Shown: piece after piece, positions 17,842-26,069 of the stretch
Layout: each line of letters opens with the position of its first letter
Position numbering within the stretch: the first letter of the stretch is position 1
From: CAZJHD01 sp964545855
GTDB lineage: Bacteria > Planctomycetota > UBA1135 > JACQFD01
DNA: 64,000 nucleotides
Assembly: GCA_964545855.1 (NCBI GenBank)
Contig: CAZJHD010000019.1
Span: 1 to 64,000, forward strand
Direction of reading: 5' to 3'
Notes under the pieces: model-generated
Seen by the model: only the letters and a program-made list of their open reading frames with translations
Database searches by the model: none
Told to the model about the DNA's origin: nothing
Made by a program: the position numbers and the translations under genes

Positions 17842-19196
17842 GGAGAACGATTCGGAGCTTGCCCCGGAAAGGGGGTCTGCGCACCTCCCAGTAGCATCGA
17901 CCCGAGGGCCCCCTTCCGTGAAATCTGCCGCAGCGTCGGCGCGAGGATCGAAGGGTCGGGGTCGAGGATCTCGAAGAGGAAGAAGAGACCATTCGGTGAG
18001 TAAGCCGGATTCCCCGCGCCGGCGGTTCCCTTCACGAATCCGGGAAGGGGGACCTTGCTCTTCGGATTCACCTCCCCGAGCCCGCCCCCGATGAAGAGGG
18101 GGCGCTGCACGACGGCGCGCAGCCCGTCGGGCCGCCACGCGAAGGCGTCGACGGGGAACGCCGTGACGAGAGTCTCCTCGCCGCCCGGCGTGGGGCTGCG
18201 CCGCGCGAGCCGGCCCTCTCCATCGCGGAAGAGGAGGATCGTCCCGTCGGGCGACAGCCGTGGGTCACGCTCCGAGTCGTCCGGCGAGGTCGTGATCGCG
18301 ATGCTCGCGAAGGGAGGCCCGGCCGACAGGTCGTAGACGACGAGATCGCTCGTCGCGCTCCCCGGGCTCGTGCGCGAGACGTAGAGCTGGAGGCCGTCGG
18401 CGCTCAGGTCTCCCACGACCTCGTCGCTCGCGTCGGCGGTGACGAGCGTGCGCCCGCTCCCGTCGAGACCGACGATCCAGGCGCGCCGATCCGTTCCTCC
18501 GCCGACGGTCTCCGTGAAGGCGGCGCGCCCGGCCACGGAGGAGACGCGGGGCGTCGCGATCTGCTCTCCGGGGAGATGCGCCGAGACGAGCGCCTCCCCG
18601 CTGCCGTCGGCGGCGGCCCGCCAGAGGTCCGGCAGTCCACCGGCGCCCGCGCGCAGGAAGACGATCTCCCCCGCCCCGTTGTCGGGCGGCACGATCGGCA
18701 GCCCGAGGAGCGCGACGGTGCCCAGGGTCGACAGCTCGGCGCTCGCCTCCGCCTCGTCGACGTCGATCGTGTTCGAAGGCAGCGGCGTCGCGAGCAGCGA
18801 GGGGCCGAGACGCGCGAGGAAGAGATCCGTGCTCACCGTCGGCTCCGGCAGGGGGATGCCGAAGAAGCGATAGGTGAGCGTGGCCGCCTGCGCGAACGTC
18901 AAGTCCGTGGGCGTCAGGACGTAGCCGAACCCCGTGATCGCGTGCGTCGCCGGAAGGAGCTTGCGCCGCTCGATCCGGATCGGCGTCGGCTCGGCGACGG
19001 CGCCAGCCGGAATCGTGAGGACGAGTCGGTCGAAGACGATCACCGTCTCCTCGCCCGGCTTCGCGATCCCGGCGGCCGCCGCGAAGCTCGCGTTCCCGCT
19101 GCCGAAGCAGCCCGCGATGGAGAGGAGGGAGAGCGTGGACGCGGCGAGGAGTGCACGCGGCGCGCGGCGCGGTCGAGGACTCGTGCGGAGGTGCAT
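17838..19196 (-). CDS. Lipoprotein with ZU5-like N-terminus and TolB-like beta-propeller
   Basis: A 452-aa protein with a lipoprotein signal (LLSIAGC, Cys 29). Residues about 50-90 (RLVLTIPAGAVAEPTPIRIE) resemble a ZU5-like domain. The rest is made of short repeats of the TolB/WD40-like PD40 type (GEIVFLRAGAGGLPDLWRAA; ERDPRLSPDGTILLFRDGEG; GNPAYSPNGLFFLFEI), a probable six-bladed propeller. It is likely attached to a membrane facing the periplasm and to bind protein or ligand; no enzyme motif is seen. It opens the minus-strand run that ends with the HDAC-fold gene and is divergent from the FAD oxidoreductase (83 bp between starts). Confidence 0.72.
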   Translation of the reverse strand: MHLRTSPRPRRAPRALLAASTLSLLSIAGCFGSGNASFAAAAGIAKPGEETVIVFDRLVLTIPAGAVAEPTPIRIERRKLLPATHAITGFGYVLTPTDLTFAQAATLTYRFFGIPLPEPTVSTDLFLARLGPSLLATPLPSNTIDVDEAEASAELSTLGTVALLGLPIVPPDNGAGEIVFLRAGAGGLPDLWRAAADGSGEALVSAHLPGEQIATPRVSSVAGRAAFTETVGGGTDRRAWIVGLDGSGRTLVTADASDEVVGDLSADGLQLYVSRTSPGSATSDLVVYDLSAGPPFASIAITTSPDDSERDPRLSPDGTILLFRDGEGRLARRSPTPGGEETLVTAFPVDAFAWRPDGLRAVVQRPLFIGGGLGEVNPKSKVPLPGFVKGTAGAGNPAYSPNGLFFLFEILDPDPSILAPTLRQISRKGALGSMLLGGAQTPFPGQAPNRSP

Positions 19197-19279
19197 GTCG
19201 TCCGCAGACTACCAAGAGCTTCCCGGGAGTCCGCGACGCGAGGCCGGCCGCGTCGACGGGAGTATGCTCCGCCTCCTCC

Positions 19280-20500
19280 ATGGCCGAATCCCTACCGGTT
19301 CTCATCGTCGGAGGATCGCTCGCGGGACTCGTCGCCGCGTCCCTCCTTCGAGCTCGCGGTGTCGAGACGCTCGTGCTGGAGGCGCGCGCGACCCTCGGCG
19401 CCCCCGCGATCCACGGCGCCGACTGGTTCGTCGACCACCAGGACTCTCCGGTGGCCCGCGTCTGCGCCGAGGTGGGGATCGAGCCGCCGCGCACGACGGG
19501 CGTCGCCTTGCGCGTCGTCGCCGACCGAGCCGGCGTCCTCGGCACGGGCGCCCTGGGATTCCTCTTCCGCACGCAGGCGGCGACCTTCGGGACGCGGATG
19601 AACGTGCGCAGCGCGCTCGCCGGGTCGGCGCGCAAGGCCGACCGCCTCGACGACTTCCTCGGAAAGGACGACCCGGGCGCGGCGGGTCTCTCGCTCCTGA
19701 CCGCTCTCGGCGGCGCCGCGTGCGCCGAGCCGCGCGGCGTGCCGTCGTCGGTCTTCGCGCCGGCGCGCGAGATCGTCCTGCAGCGCCGCCCCGTGACCGC
19801 GATCGCCGGCGGGTGGACGGCCTTCGCGGCGGTCCTCGCGGAGCGCGCGGGGCCGGTGCGGACGAAGGCGCCCGTCGCGCGGATCCTCGCCGAGGGTGGC
19901 CGCGCCCTCGGCGTCCGACTCGAGGACGGCGACGAGGTCCGGGGATCCGCCGTGATCGCCGCCACGGGCGCGGAGGCGCTCCGCGCGCTGTTCGCTCCGG
20001 AGGACTGGGAGTCGATCCCCTGGGAGGCGCGCCTGCGGATCGAGGCCTGCGCCGCGCGCCCCGGAGTGCGCGTCCGATTCGAGCCCGCGTCTCCGGCTCC
20101 GGAAGCATGGCTCGCCTTCGTCGCGCAGCCGCCGGGCTGGCTGCTGTCGCTCCCGCCCGCCGGCGACGGCACGGAAGGAGTCCTCGTCGGACACGCGGGG
20201 CTCCCCGTCGGCACGACGCTCGACGAGGAGACGATCGAGCGTGCTGCCTCCGCGCTCGCGCGCGCCGCGGCTCGGCTCGTCCCCGGTTTCGACGCCACCG
20301 GCGTCGCGCGACGCGCGGATCCGCGCCCGCACGACGATCCCGCCTTCGCGCTCGCCGGTGGCCGCGATCGTCCGCACCACGCCCTCGACGGATTCGAGAA
20401 CGTCTTCCTCGCGGGCGAGCACACCGACTCGCCCCACCGCGTCGGCCTCCGCGCCGTGGCGAGCGGACGAGAGGCGGCCACGCTGGCCGCTCCGCGTTGA
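19280..20500 (+). CDS. FAD-dependent amine oxidase/desaturase-like oxidoreductase
   Basis: A 406-aa flavoprotein. The dinucleotide-binding motif is at the N-terminus (VLIVGGSLAGLVAASLLRAR, followed by LVLEAR). The C-terminal FAD signature (NVFLAGEHTDSPHRVGLRAV) is that of the phytoene desaturase/monoamine oxidase/protoporphyrinogen oxidase superfamily. Length is slightly short for the group. The substrate is unknown; carotenoid, amine or porphyrin oxidation are all possible, and no pathway partners lie nearby. ATG 19280 places the Rossmann motif directly at the start; an upstream in-frame start at 19151 would overlap the lipoprotein gene. Confidence 0.8.
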   Translation: MAESLPVLIVGGSLAGLVAASLLRARGVETLVLEARATLGAPAIHGADWFVDHQDSPVARVCAEVGIEPPRTTGVALRVVADRAGVLGTGALGFLFRTQAATFGTRMNVRSALAGSARKADRLDDFLGKDDPGAAGLSLLTALGGAACAEPRGVPSSVFAPAREIVLQRRPVTAIAGGWTAFAAVLAERAGPVRTKAPVARILAEGGRALGVRLEDGDEVRGSAVIAATGAEALRALFAPEDWESIPWEARLRIEACAARPGVRVRFEPASPAPEAWLAFVAQPPGWLLSLPPAGDGTEGVLVGHAGLPVGTTLDEETIERAASALARAAARLVPGFDATGVARRADPRPHDDPAFALAGGRDRPHHALDGFENVFLAGEHTDSPHRVGLRAVASGREAATLAAPR

Positions 20501-20532
20501 CGGCGCTCTCGGCCGCTGGAACACTCCTCGGC

Positions 20533-21897
20533 GTGAAGGCGTCGCTCCTCTCCCTCCTCGCATTCGCGCTCCCGGGCGTCGCACCGATCGCCGCGCGCAC
20601 ACAGGAGCCCGCCCCCGATCCCGAGAGCGTGCGCCTCACGGCCGCGAAGTCGCAGGCGCAGGAGGACGCGTCCCGCGCCGAGGAGCGGATCGTGCAGGCC
20701 TACTCCGACTTCGAGCAGCTCCATGCGGCTGCCAGGAAGAATCCCCTCGCGCCCCGGTGGATCCCGCCCGTGGCCGAAGTCGTCACGCAGGCGCGCGCCG
20801 AGATCGCCGCCGGAAACCTCCCGGGCGAGCCCTCCGGCCGATCGCGCCTCGTGGCGGACCTGCGCAAGCGGCTCGCCGGCGCGTTGTCCGGCAGCGTCCA
20901 CGAGACGCTGCGCGACGCGGTCTCGGCGCGGCTCGCCGACGCGCTCGCGCCCTCGACGGCAGGGAGCGACGACGCGCACGACGTGTCGACGAAGGCCTGC
21001 GACGCGGTGGTCGGAGCGATCCTCGATCCCGCGCTCGAAGCCCACGAGCTCTGGAATCGCGGCCTCTTTCGGGAGGTGCAGGCGGCGAAAGACTTCGCCG
21101 CGGCGCGCGCGGCGCTCGCGTCGGCGACCGACCGGCTCGTCCGGTACGAGCACCCCGAGCGCTTCCATCCCGCCTACGAGCGCACTCCCGAAGGCATGGT
21201 GTTCGTGCTCGGCGGATCCCTCACGCTCGGACCCAACACCGGCTACGACCTCGACACCGAGAAGCGCAAGACGTCCTTCTCGATCACCATCCGTCCCTTC
21301 TACCTCGACGCGACGGAGGTCACGAACCGGCAGTACGCCGAGTTCCTGAAGAGCGTGCCGAAGCCCGAGGGTGCCGCCCGCACGCCGCCCCGCTGGGAAC
21401 GGGCCGCGGGACAGAACGTCGGCCCTGGGATTCCGCCGCCGGGCACCGAGAACCTCCCCGTGACCGGCGTGACCTACGAAGACGCGGCCGCCTTCGCCGC
21501 CTGGGCCCGCAAGAGGCTCCCGACGGAGGACGAGTGGGAGGCGGCGGCGCGCGGACCGAAGGGCTGGCGCTTCCCCTGGGGCGATCAATACCAGGCCGGG
21601 AACGCGAACGACCGCAACGCCGACTTCGGCGACGCGGCTCCCGTCGGCAGCTATCCGCTCGATCGCGCGTCCTGCGGTGCCCTGGACATGGCGGGCAACG
21701 TCATGGAGTGGGTCGCGACCGTCGAGGGCGGCCGGCAGGCCTCCGCGCGGCTCGAGACGAACATGCTCGTGGTCTTCCGAGGCGGGGCCTACGACCGCGA
21801 CTGGAAGGAATGCTCCGGCACGTTCCGCTGGCTCTGGCCCGGGAAGACGACGCGCGTGCAGAACCTCGGGTTCCGCTGCGCCAAGGATGCATTCTGA
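20533..21897 (+). CDS. Exported SUMF1/FGE-fold protein
   Basis: A 454-aa protein from GTG 20533, chosen because it begins a good signal peptide (KASLLSLLAFALPGVAPIAA). Residues 25-205 are a helical Ala/Glu-rich region with coiled-coil character. The C-terminal 240 residues are an FGE-sulfatase (SUMF1) domain: PEGMVFVLGG, PFYLDATEVTNRQYAEFL, LPTEDEWEAAARGPKG, ALDMAGNVMEWVAT, VFRGGAYDRDW, LGFRCAKDAF. True formylglycine-generating enzymes carry a Cys pair near the C-terminus. Here only one Cys (KECSGTFRW) lies in that region, so catalysis is doubtful and a binding role is as likely. It precedes lpxB, which overlaps its end by 11 nt. Confidence 0.82.
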   Translation: MKASLLSLLAFALPGVAPIAARTQEPAPDPESVRLTAAKSQAQEDASRAEERIVQAYSDFEQLHAAARKNPLAPRWIPPVAEVVTQARAEIAAGNLPGEPSGRSRLVADLRKRLAGALSGSVHETLRDAVSARLADALAPSTAGSDDAHDVSTKACDAVVGAILDPALEAHELWNRGLFREVQAAKDFAAARAALASATDRLVRYEHPERFHPAYERTPEGMVFVLGGSLTLGPNTGYDLDTEKRKTSFSITIRPFYLDATEVTNRQYAEFLKSVPKPEGAARTPPRWERAAGQNVGPGIPPPGTENLPVTGVTYEDAAAFAAWARKRLPTEDEWEAAARGPKGWRFPWGDQYQAGNANDRNADFGDAAPVGSYPLDRASCGALDMAGNVMEWVATVEGGRQASARLETNMLVVFRGGAYDRDWKECSGTFRWLWPGKTTRVQNLGFRCAKDAF

Positions 21898-23266
21898 GCG
21901 TCGCGGCGGACTCCCGTCCGCGGCCCTCGTCGCGAGCCAAGTCGTCGCCGAGGCGCTCGGCGTCCTCCTCGCGCCCCTGCGCCTCGGGATCTGGGCGCTC
22001 TTCGGCAAGGAGGCCGAGCGACGTCGCGCGCTCGCGGCGCTGCAGGCTCCGGTCCCCGATCTCGCGGCACCGGCGGCCGCGCCCGCGGCGCCACGCGCAG
22101 GGCCTCCGCTCACGCTCTTCGTCTCGGCCGGCGAGGCATCGGGCGATCTCCACGCCGGCCATCTGATCCGCGAGCTGCGCGCGCGCCGCGCGGACCTGCG
22201 CGTCATCGCCTTCGGCGGCGAGAACATGCGCGCCGCCGGCGCCGAGATCCTCCTCCCCCTCGCACGACGCGCCGGCATGGGGCTCCTGCACGGGCTTCGT
22301 TCGATCCCGAGCCACACGGCCATCGCGCGTCGTTTCGTCGACGTCCTCGACGCGGAGCGGCCCGCCGCCTGCGTGCTCGTCGACAACCCGGGCTTCCACC
22401 TCATCCTCGCGTCCCTCGCGCGGCGGAGATCGGTGGCGGCGGTGCAGTACGTCTGTCCGCAGATCTGGGCCTGGGCGCCCTGGCGATGGCGGCGCATGCG
22501 CCGCGACGTCGCGCGCGCCCTCGCGATCGTCCCCTTCGAGGTCCCCTACTTCGGCAGCCGCGGGATCGACGCCGCCTGGGTCGGCCATCCCCTCGGCGAC
22601 GACCTCGTGGATCGGGCCGCCGACCCGGAGGAAGTGCGCCGCCTCGCGGCCGGCGGACCGCTGGTGGTCCTCTTTCCCGGGAGCCGTCGGTCCGAGGTGG
22701 AGCGGAACCTCCGTCCGTTCCTGCGCATCGCCGCGCGGCTGCGCGACGCGCTGCCGGATCTCCGCTTCGTGCTGTCGCTGCGCGACGAGGAGCGGGCCGC
22801 GCAGGCGCGCGCGATCCTCGCCGCCGAGACGCTCCCCTTCGAGGTGGCGCTCCATCACGGCGCGCCCGACGCGCTGCTCGGCGCCGCCGCGCTCGCGCTC
22901 GCCAAGTCCGGCACGGGCACGCTCGAGATCGCTCACCACCGGGTGCCCCTCGTCATCCACTACGAGCTCGCGCGACGCTTCGACCGGTGGCTCTCGCGCG
23001 CGGTGCTCACGCTCCCGCACATCTCGATGCTGAACCTCCTGGCTCGGCGCGCGGTCGTGCCCGAGGTGCTGGGCTCCTCTCCGGCGGACGAGGAGCGCTC
23101 GGCGACGGCGGCGCTCACGCTGCTGCGCGATCCGCAGGCGCGCCGCGCGCAGCGAGAGGCGCTGGAGCCCGTGATGGCGCTGATCGAGCGGCCCGGCGCC
23201 GCCGCGCGATCGGCGGAGATCGTGCTCGACCTGGTGGACGGCCCCCGCGCTCCGCGCGCGCGGTGA
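21887..23266 (+). CDS. lpxB: Lipid-A-disaccharide synthase
   Basis: A 459-aa GT19 enzyme. It condenses UDP-2,3-diacylglucosamine with lipid X to give the lipid A disaccharide at the inner membrane. Signatures are TLFVSAGEASGDLHAGHLIR, YVCPQIWAWAPWRWRRM, LFPGSRRSEVERNL and LAKSGTGTLEIA. The first 60 residues form an unusual hydrophobic/amphipathic leader before the catalytic fold. ATG 21887 overlaps the SUMF1-fold gene end by 11 nt. An intact lpxB shows the organism makes lipid A and gives the substrate for the arn cluster at 32-38 kb. Confidence 0.95.
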   Translation: MHSERRGGLPSAALVASQVVAEALGVLLAPLRLGIWALFGKEAERRRALAALQAPVPDLAAPAAAPAAPRAGPPLTLFVSAGEASGDLHAGHLIRELRARRADLRVIAFGGENMRAAGAEILLPLARRAGMGLLHGLRSIPSHTAIARRFVDVLDAERPAACVLVDNPGFHLILASLARRRSVAAVQYVCPQIWAWAPWRWRRMRRDVARALAIVPFEVPYFGSRGIDAAWVGHPLGDDLVDRAADPEEVRRLAAGGPLVVLFPGSRRSEVERNLRPFLRIAARLRDALPDLRFVLSLRDEERAAQARAILAAETLPFEVALHHGAPDALLGAAALALAKSGTGTLEIAHHRVPLVIHYELARRFDRWLSRAVLTLPHISMLNLLARRAVVPEVLGSSPADEERSATAALTLLRDPQARRAQREALEPVMALIERPGAAARSAEIVLDLVDGPRAPRAR

Positions 23267-23275
23267 GCCCCGCCG

Positions 23276-23971
23276 TCACGACTCGCGGTGGAGGAATCCG
23301 AGGCGCGCGAGCTGCCGGGCCGTGCGCGGGATCGAGACGGCCACGTCGGGGTCCTGTGCCTGGCGCGCGAGCGCGGCCACGTCGTCGATGGTGTCGACGT
23401 CGGCCCACGTGGCGGCGCGCGCGAGCCGGAGTCCCGCCGCCTCGGCGCGCGTGAGCGTGTCGAGGGCCACGCTCCCCGTCGACGTCGCGAGCGAATCGAA
23501 GAGCGCCGGCTGCGGAGAGCGCAGCGAGAGTCCCCAGTAGCCCCCGTCGCGGTCGAGACCGAGGACGCCGTCGGGCGGCGCCTCGCCGGAGAGCAGGGAG
23601 ATCAGCGACTCCACGTGCTCCGCCGGGAGCGTCGGGAGATCGGTGCCGACGATCGCGACGGGGCCCCACCCCTCCCAGAACGCGTCACTGAACAGATGGC
23701 TCATTCGCTCCGCCAGCGTCGCGCCGCGCTGCAGGAAGAGCTTCGCGTCGCGCGGGGAGCGCTCCTCGAACCAGGGCCGCGACTCCGGCGGGTCGTAGGC
23801 GACTCCGAGAGCGGCGCCCCCGCGGTGTCGACCGAAGCGATCGAAGACGTCGTCGAGCATGGCGCCATAGAGAGACGCCGCCTCGTCCGGAGTGAGCGGC
23901 GGGCAGAGGCGGGTCTTCACGCGACCGGGCTCGGGGCGCTTGGCGAAGAGGACGACGAGGGGACGCGACAT
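23276..23971 (-). CDS. DUF2064 / TIGR04282-type glycosyltransferase-like protein
   Basis: A 231-aa protein with a GT-A-like nucleotide-binding start (VVLFAKRPEPGRVKTRLCPP), GPVAIVGTDLPTLPAEHV, and GVLGLDRDGGYWGLSL, the hallmarks of the DUF2064 family related to CofC/MobA nucleotidyltransferases. Members are linked to exported glycan or arsenosugar metabolism, but the reaction is not set for this one. It ends 9 bp from the lpxB stop (tail to tail) and is divergent from the cyclase-repeat gene. Confidence 0.88.
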   Translation of the reverse strand: MSRPLVVLFAKRPEPGRVKTRLCPPLTPDEAASLYGAMLDDVFDRFGRHRGGAALGVAYDPPESRPWFEERSPRDAKLFLQRGATLAERMSHLFSDAFWEGWGPVAIVGTDLPTLPAEHVESLISLLSGEAPPDGVLGLDRDGGYWGLSLRSPQPALFDSLATSTGSVALDTLTRAEAAGLRLARAATWADVDTIDDVAALARQAQDPDVAVSIPRTARQLARLGFLHRES

Positions 23972-24083
23972 GACGGTTCGGCGGCGGCGCGGGATTCTGC
24001 TCGAACGCGCTCCTTCCGGGATCCGTTTCTGCCCCCTCGCGCGACCGCTTGCACGGGAGCCCGCCGTCGCCGACCTTCCGCCC

Positions 24084-25907
24084 ATGATCGTCTCCGCACT
24101 GTCGTCCCCCTTGCTCGCCTGGATCCCCCTCATCCTCTTCGGCGCCGTCCTCCAGGACTCGAAGCCCGCGGCGGGAAGCACTCCGGATCGGGCGGCGGCG
24201 CAGGTCGAAGCCGCTCGACGCGGGCCCGACCTGCGCACGCGCGCGAATGCCGCCGTGCACTGGATCCGCGCGCGCCAGGACGAGGAGGGAACCTATGGCG
24301 AAGACCTCACGACGACGGGCATGGTGCTGTTCGGCTTCGCGCGCATGGTCCGCCAGTACCGAGAGACGGACGGCCCCTTCATCAGCCGCGCCGTCGACGC
24401 GCTGATGCGCCACCGTCGCGAGGACGGCTCCTTCGTGCGCGAGGACACGCAGGATCCGATCGCGCCGACGCTCGCGGCGGCGCTCGCCCTCTCGGCTCTC
24501 GACGAGGCCAAGCACGCGGACGTGGTGGCGGCCGCCGTCCGGTTCGTCGCTCGCGAGCGCGGGCTCGACGCGCCCGAGCCGCCGACGGGGACGGAGCTCG
24601 AGCGGTTCGTCGTCGCCGCGGCGCCGGAGCTCCTCCCGCGCGCACCCTCCGACCGCGACGCGGCGGAGGCGATGCTCGACGACGGCCGCGAACGCGACGG
24701 CGGGTACGGCAGCGTGGCCCGCACGGCGTCGCGCCTCGTGCTCGTGAACCAGCTCGCGTCGCAGGCACCGCCGCCGCCGAACGACACGCGTCCTCCGGTC
24801 GCGCTACCCCCCTTCGATCGCGACGCCGACGTCGACGTCGATGCGCTCCTGCGGAAGGCGATCCAGTCGCTGCTGCGCCGCCAGCTCCCCGAGGGCGGCT
24901 TCGGCTCGGCGGTGATTCCGGGTCAGGACGTCGGCGTGACGGCCCTCGTGGCCCAGGCCCTCTGGGCCTGGCCGGGCCCCATGCCCGAGGAGATCCGGCT
25001 CGCCGCCGAGCGCGCGACGGCCGCCGTGGCGGCGGCGGCGGGACCCGACGGCGCCATCCATGGCGGCGGACTCGAGAACTACGCGACCTCGGCCGCCGTG
25101 GGAGCACTCGTCGCGTCGAAGAACCCGGTCTATCGGCCTCTCGTGGAGAAGGCGCGCGCCTACTTGACGGGGCTGCAGGCCGACGAGGGCGAGCAGTTCT
25201 CCCCCGATCACTGGGCCTACGGTGGCTGGGGCTACGGCAACGAGGAGCGCCCCGACCTCTCCAACACGCAGATGGCGCTCGACGCGCTTCGAGCCGCCGG
25301 CGTTCCGCCCGAGGATCCGGCGATGCAGCGGGTGCTGCGCTTCCTCGAGCGGTGCCAGAATCGGAGCGAGAGCAACACGATCGAGATCGCGCGCGACGGC
25401 GTCACCGCCGTCGCCGGCAACGACGGGGGCGCCGTCTACTACCCGGGGAAGTCGCAGGCCGGGAGCACGCGCACGGCCGACGGGAAGCAGGTGCCGCGCA
25501 GCTACGGCTCGATGACCTACGCGCTCCTGAAGGGCTTCGTCTTCGCGGGCCTCCCCAAGGACGACCCGCGCCTCCAGGACGCCTGGAAGTGGTGCGTCAC
25601 GCACTACACGCTCGATCGCGTGCCGGGGTACGAGGAGATGGCGCTCGTTTCGCCGCGCATCGCCTACCAGGGACTCTTCTACTACTACCTCTCCCTCGCG
25701 ACGGCGCTCCGGGCGTACGGAGCGGAGCGCATCGAGCCGGCCCGCGGCACGAGCCACGACTGGCGCCGCGAGCTCGCCGCCAGGCTCGCGTCGCTGCAGC
25801 GCCCCGACGGCTCCTTCGTGAACGAGAACAGCCAGCGCTGGTACGAGGGGGACGAGGTGCTGGCGACGTCCTACGCCGTGCTCGCGCTGCAGGCGGCGCG
25901 CCGCTGA
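24084..25907 (+). CDS. Exported squalene-cyclase/prenyltransferase-repeat protein
   Basis: A 607-aa protein with an N-terminal membrane or signal segment (SSPLLAWIPLILFGAVLQ). An alpha/alpha-barrel repeat architecture follows: QDEEGTYGEDLTTTGMVLFG, HRREDGSFVRE, QLPEGGFGSAVIPGQDVGVT, NEERPDLSNTQMALDALRAA, RPDGSFVNENSQRWYEGDE and VLATSYAVLALQ. These resemble squalene/oxidosqualene cyclase and alpha-macroglobulin thioester-domain repeats. The DxDD catalytic motif of hopene cyclases is not seen; DLSNTQ takes its place, so cyclase activity is doubtful. As I recall, secreted proteins of this type are abundant in Planctomycetota. Role unknown. Confidence 0.8.
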   Translation: MIVSALSSPLLAWIPLILFGAVLQDSKPAAGSTPDRAAAQVEAARRGPDLRTRANAAVHWIRARQDEEGTYGEDLTTTGMVLFGFARMVRQYRETDGPFISRAVDALMRHRREDGSFVREDTQDPIAPTLAAALALSALDEAKHADVVAAAVRFVARERGLDAPEPPTGTELERFVVAAAPELLPRAPSDRDAAEAMLDDGRERDGGYGSVARTASRLVLVNQLASQAPPPPNDTRPPVALPPFDRDADVDVDALLRKAIQSLLRRQLPEGGFGSAVIPGQDVGVTALVAQALWAWPGPMPEEIRLAAERATAAVAAAAGPDGAIHGGGLENYATSAAVGALVASKNPVYRPLVEKARAYLTGLQADEGEQFSPDHWAYGGWGYGNEERPDLSNTQMALDALRAAGVPPEDPAMQRVLRFLERCQNRSESNTIEIARDGVTAVAGNDGGAVYYPGKSQAGSTRTADGKQVPRSYGSMTYALLKGFVFAGLPKDDPRLQDAWKWCVTHYTLDRVPGYEEMALVSPRIAYQGLFYYYLSLATALRAYGAERIEPARGTSHDWRRELAARLASLQRPDGSFVNENSQRWYEGDEVLATSYAVLALQAARR

Positions 25908-26069
25908 CGGCGGGCGGCCGCGCCGCGAGGAGGCTGCCTCTCGTTCCGCGGGCGCGGTCCCGGTCGGCCGGACGGGCGCCTCGTCGTTGATTCGCGGGCC
26001 GCTCCCGTCGATCTTCGTCGCCCGCGCGTTCCGGGATTCCCCGGGAGCGCCCAGCGAGAACACCTCCGG

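Noticed and set aside
18265..22497. A 1410-aa minus-strand frame opposite the oxidoreductase, SUMF1-fold and lpxB genes
   Set aside because: Low-complexity Arg/Ala/Gly composition, no recognisable domain, and the other strand carries clear genes. Long antisense frames are common in high-GC DNA.
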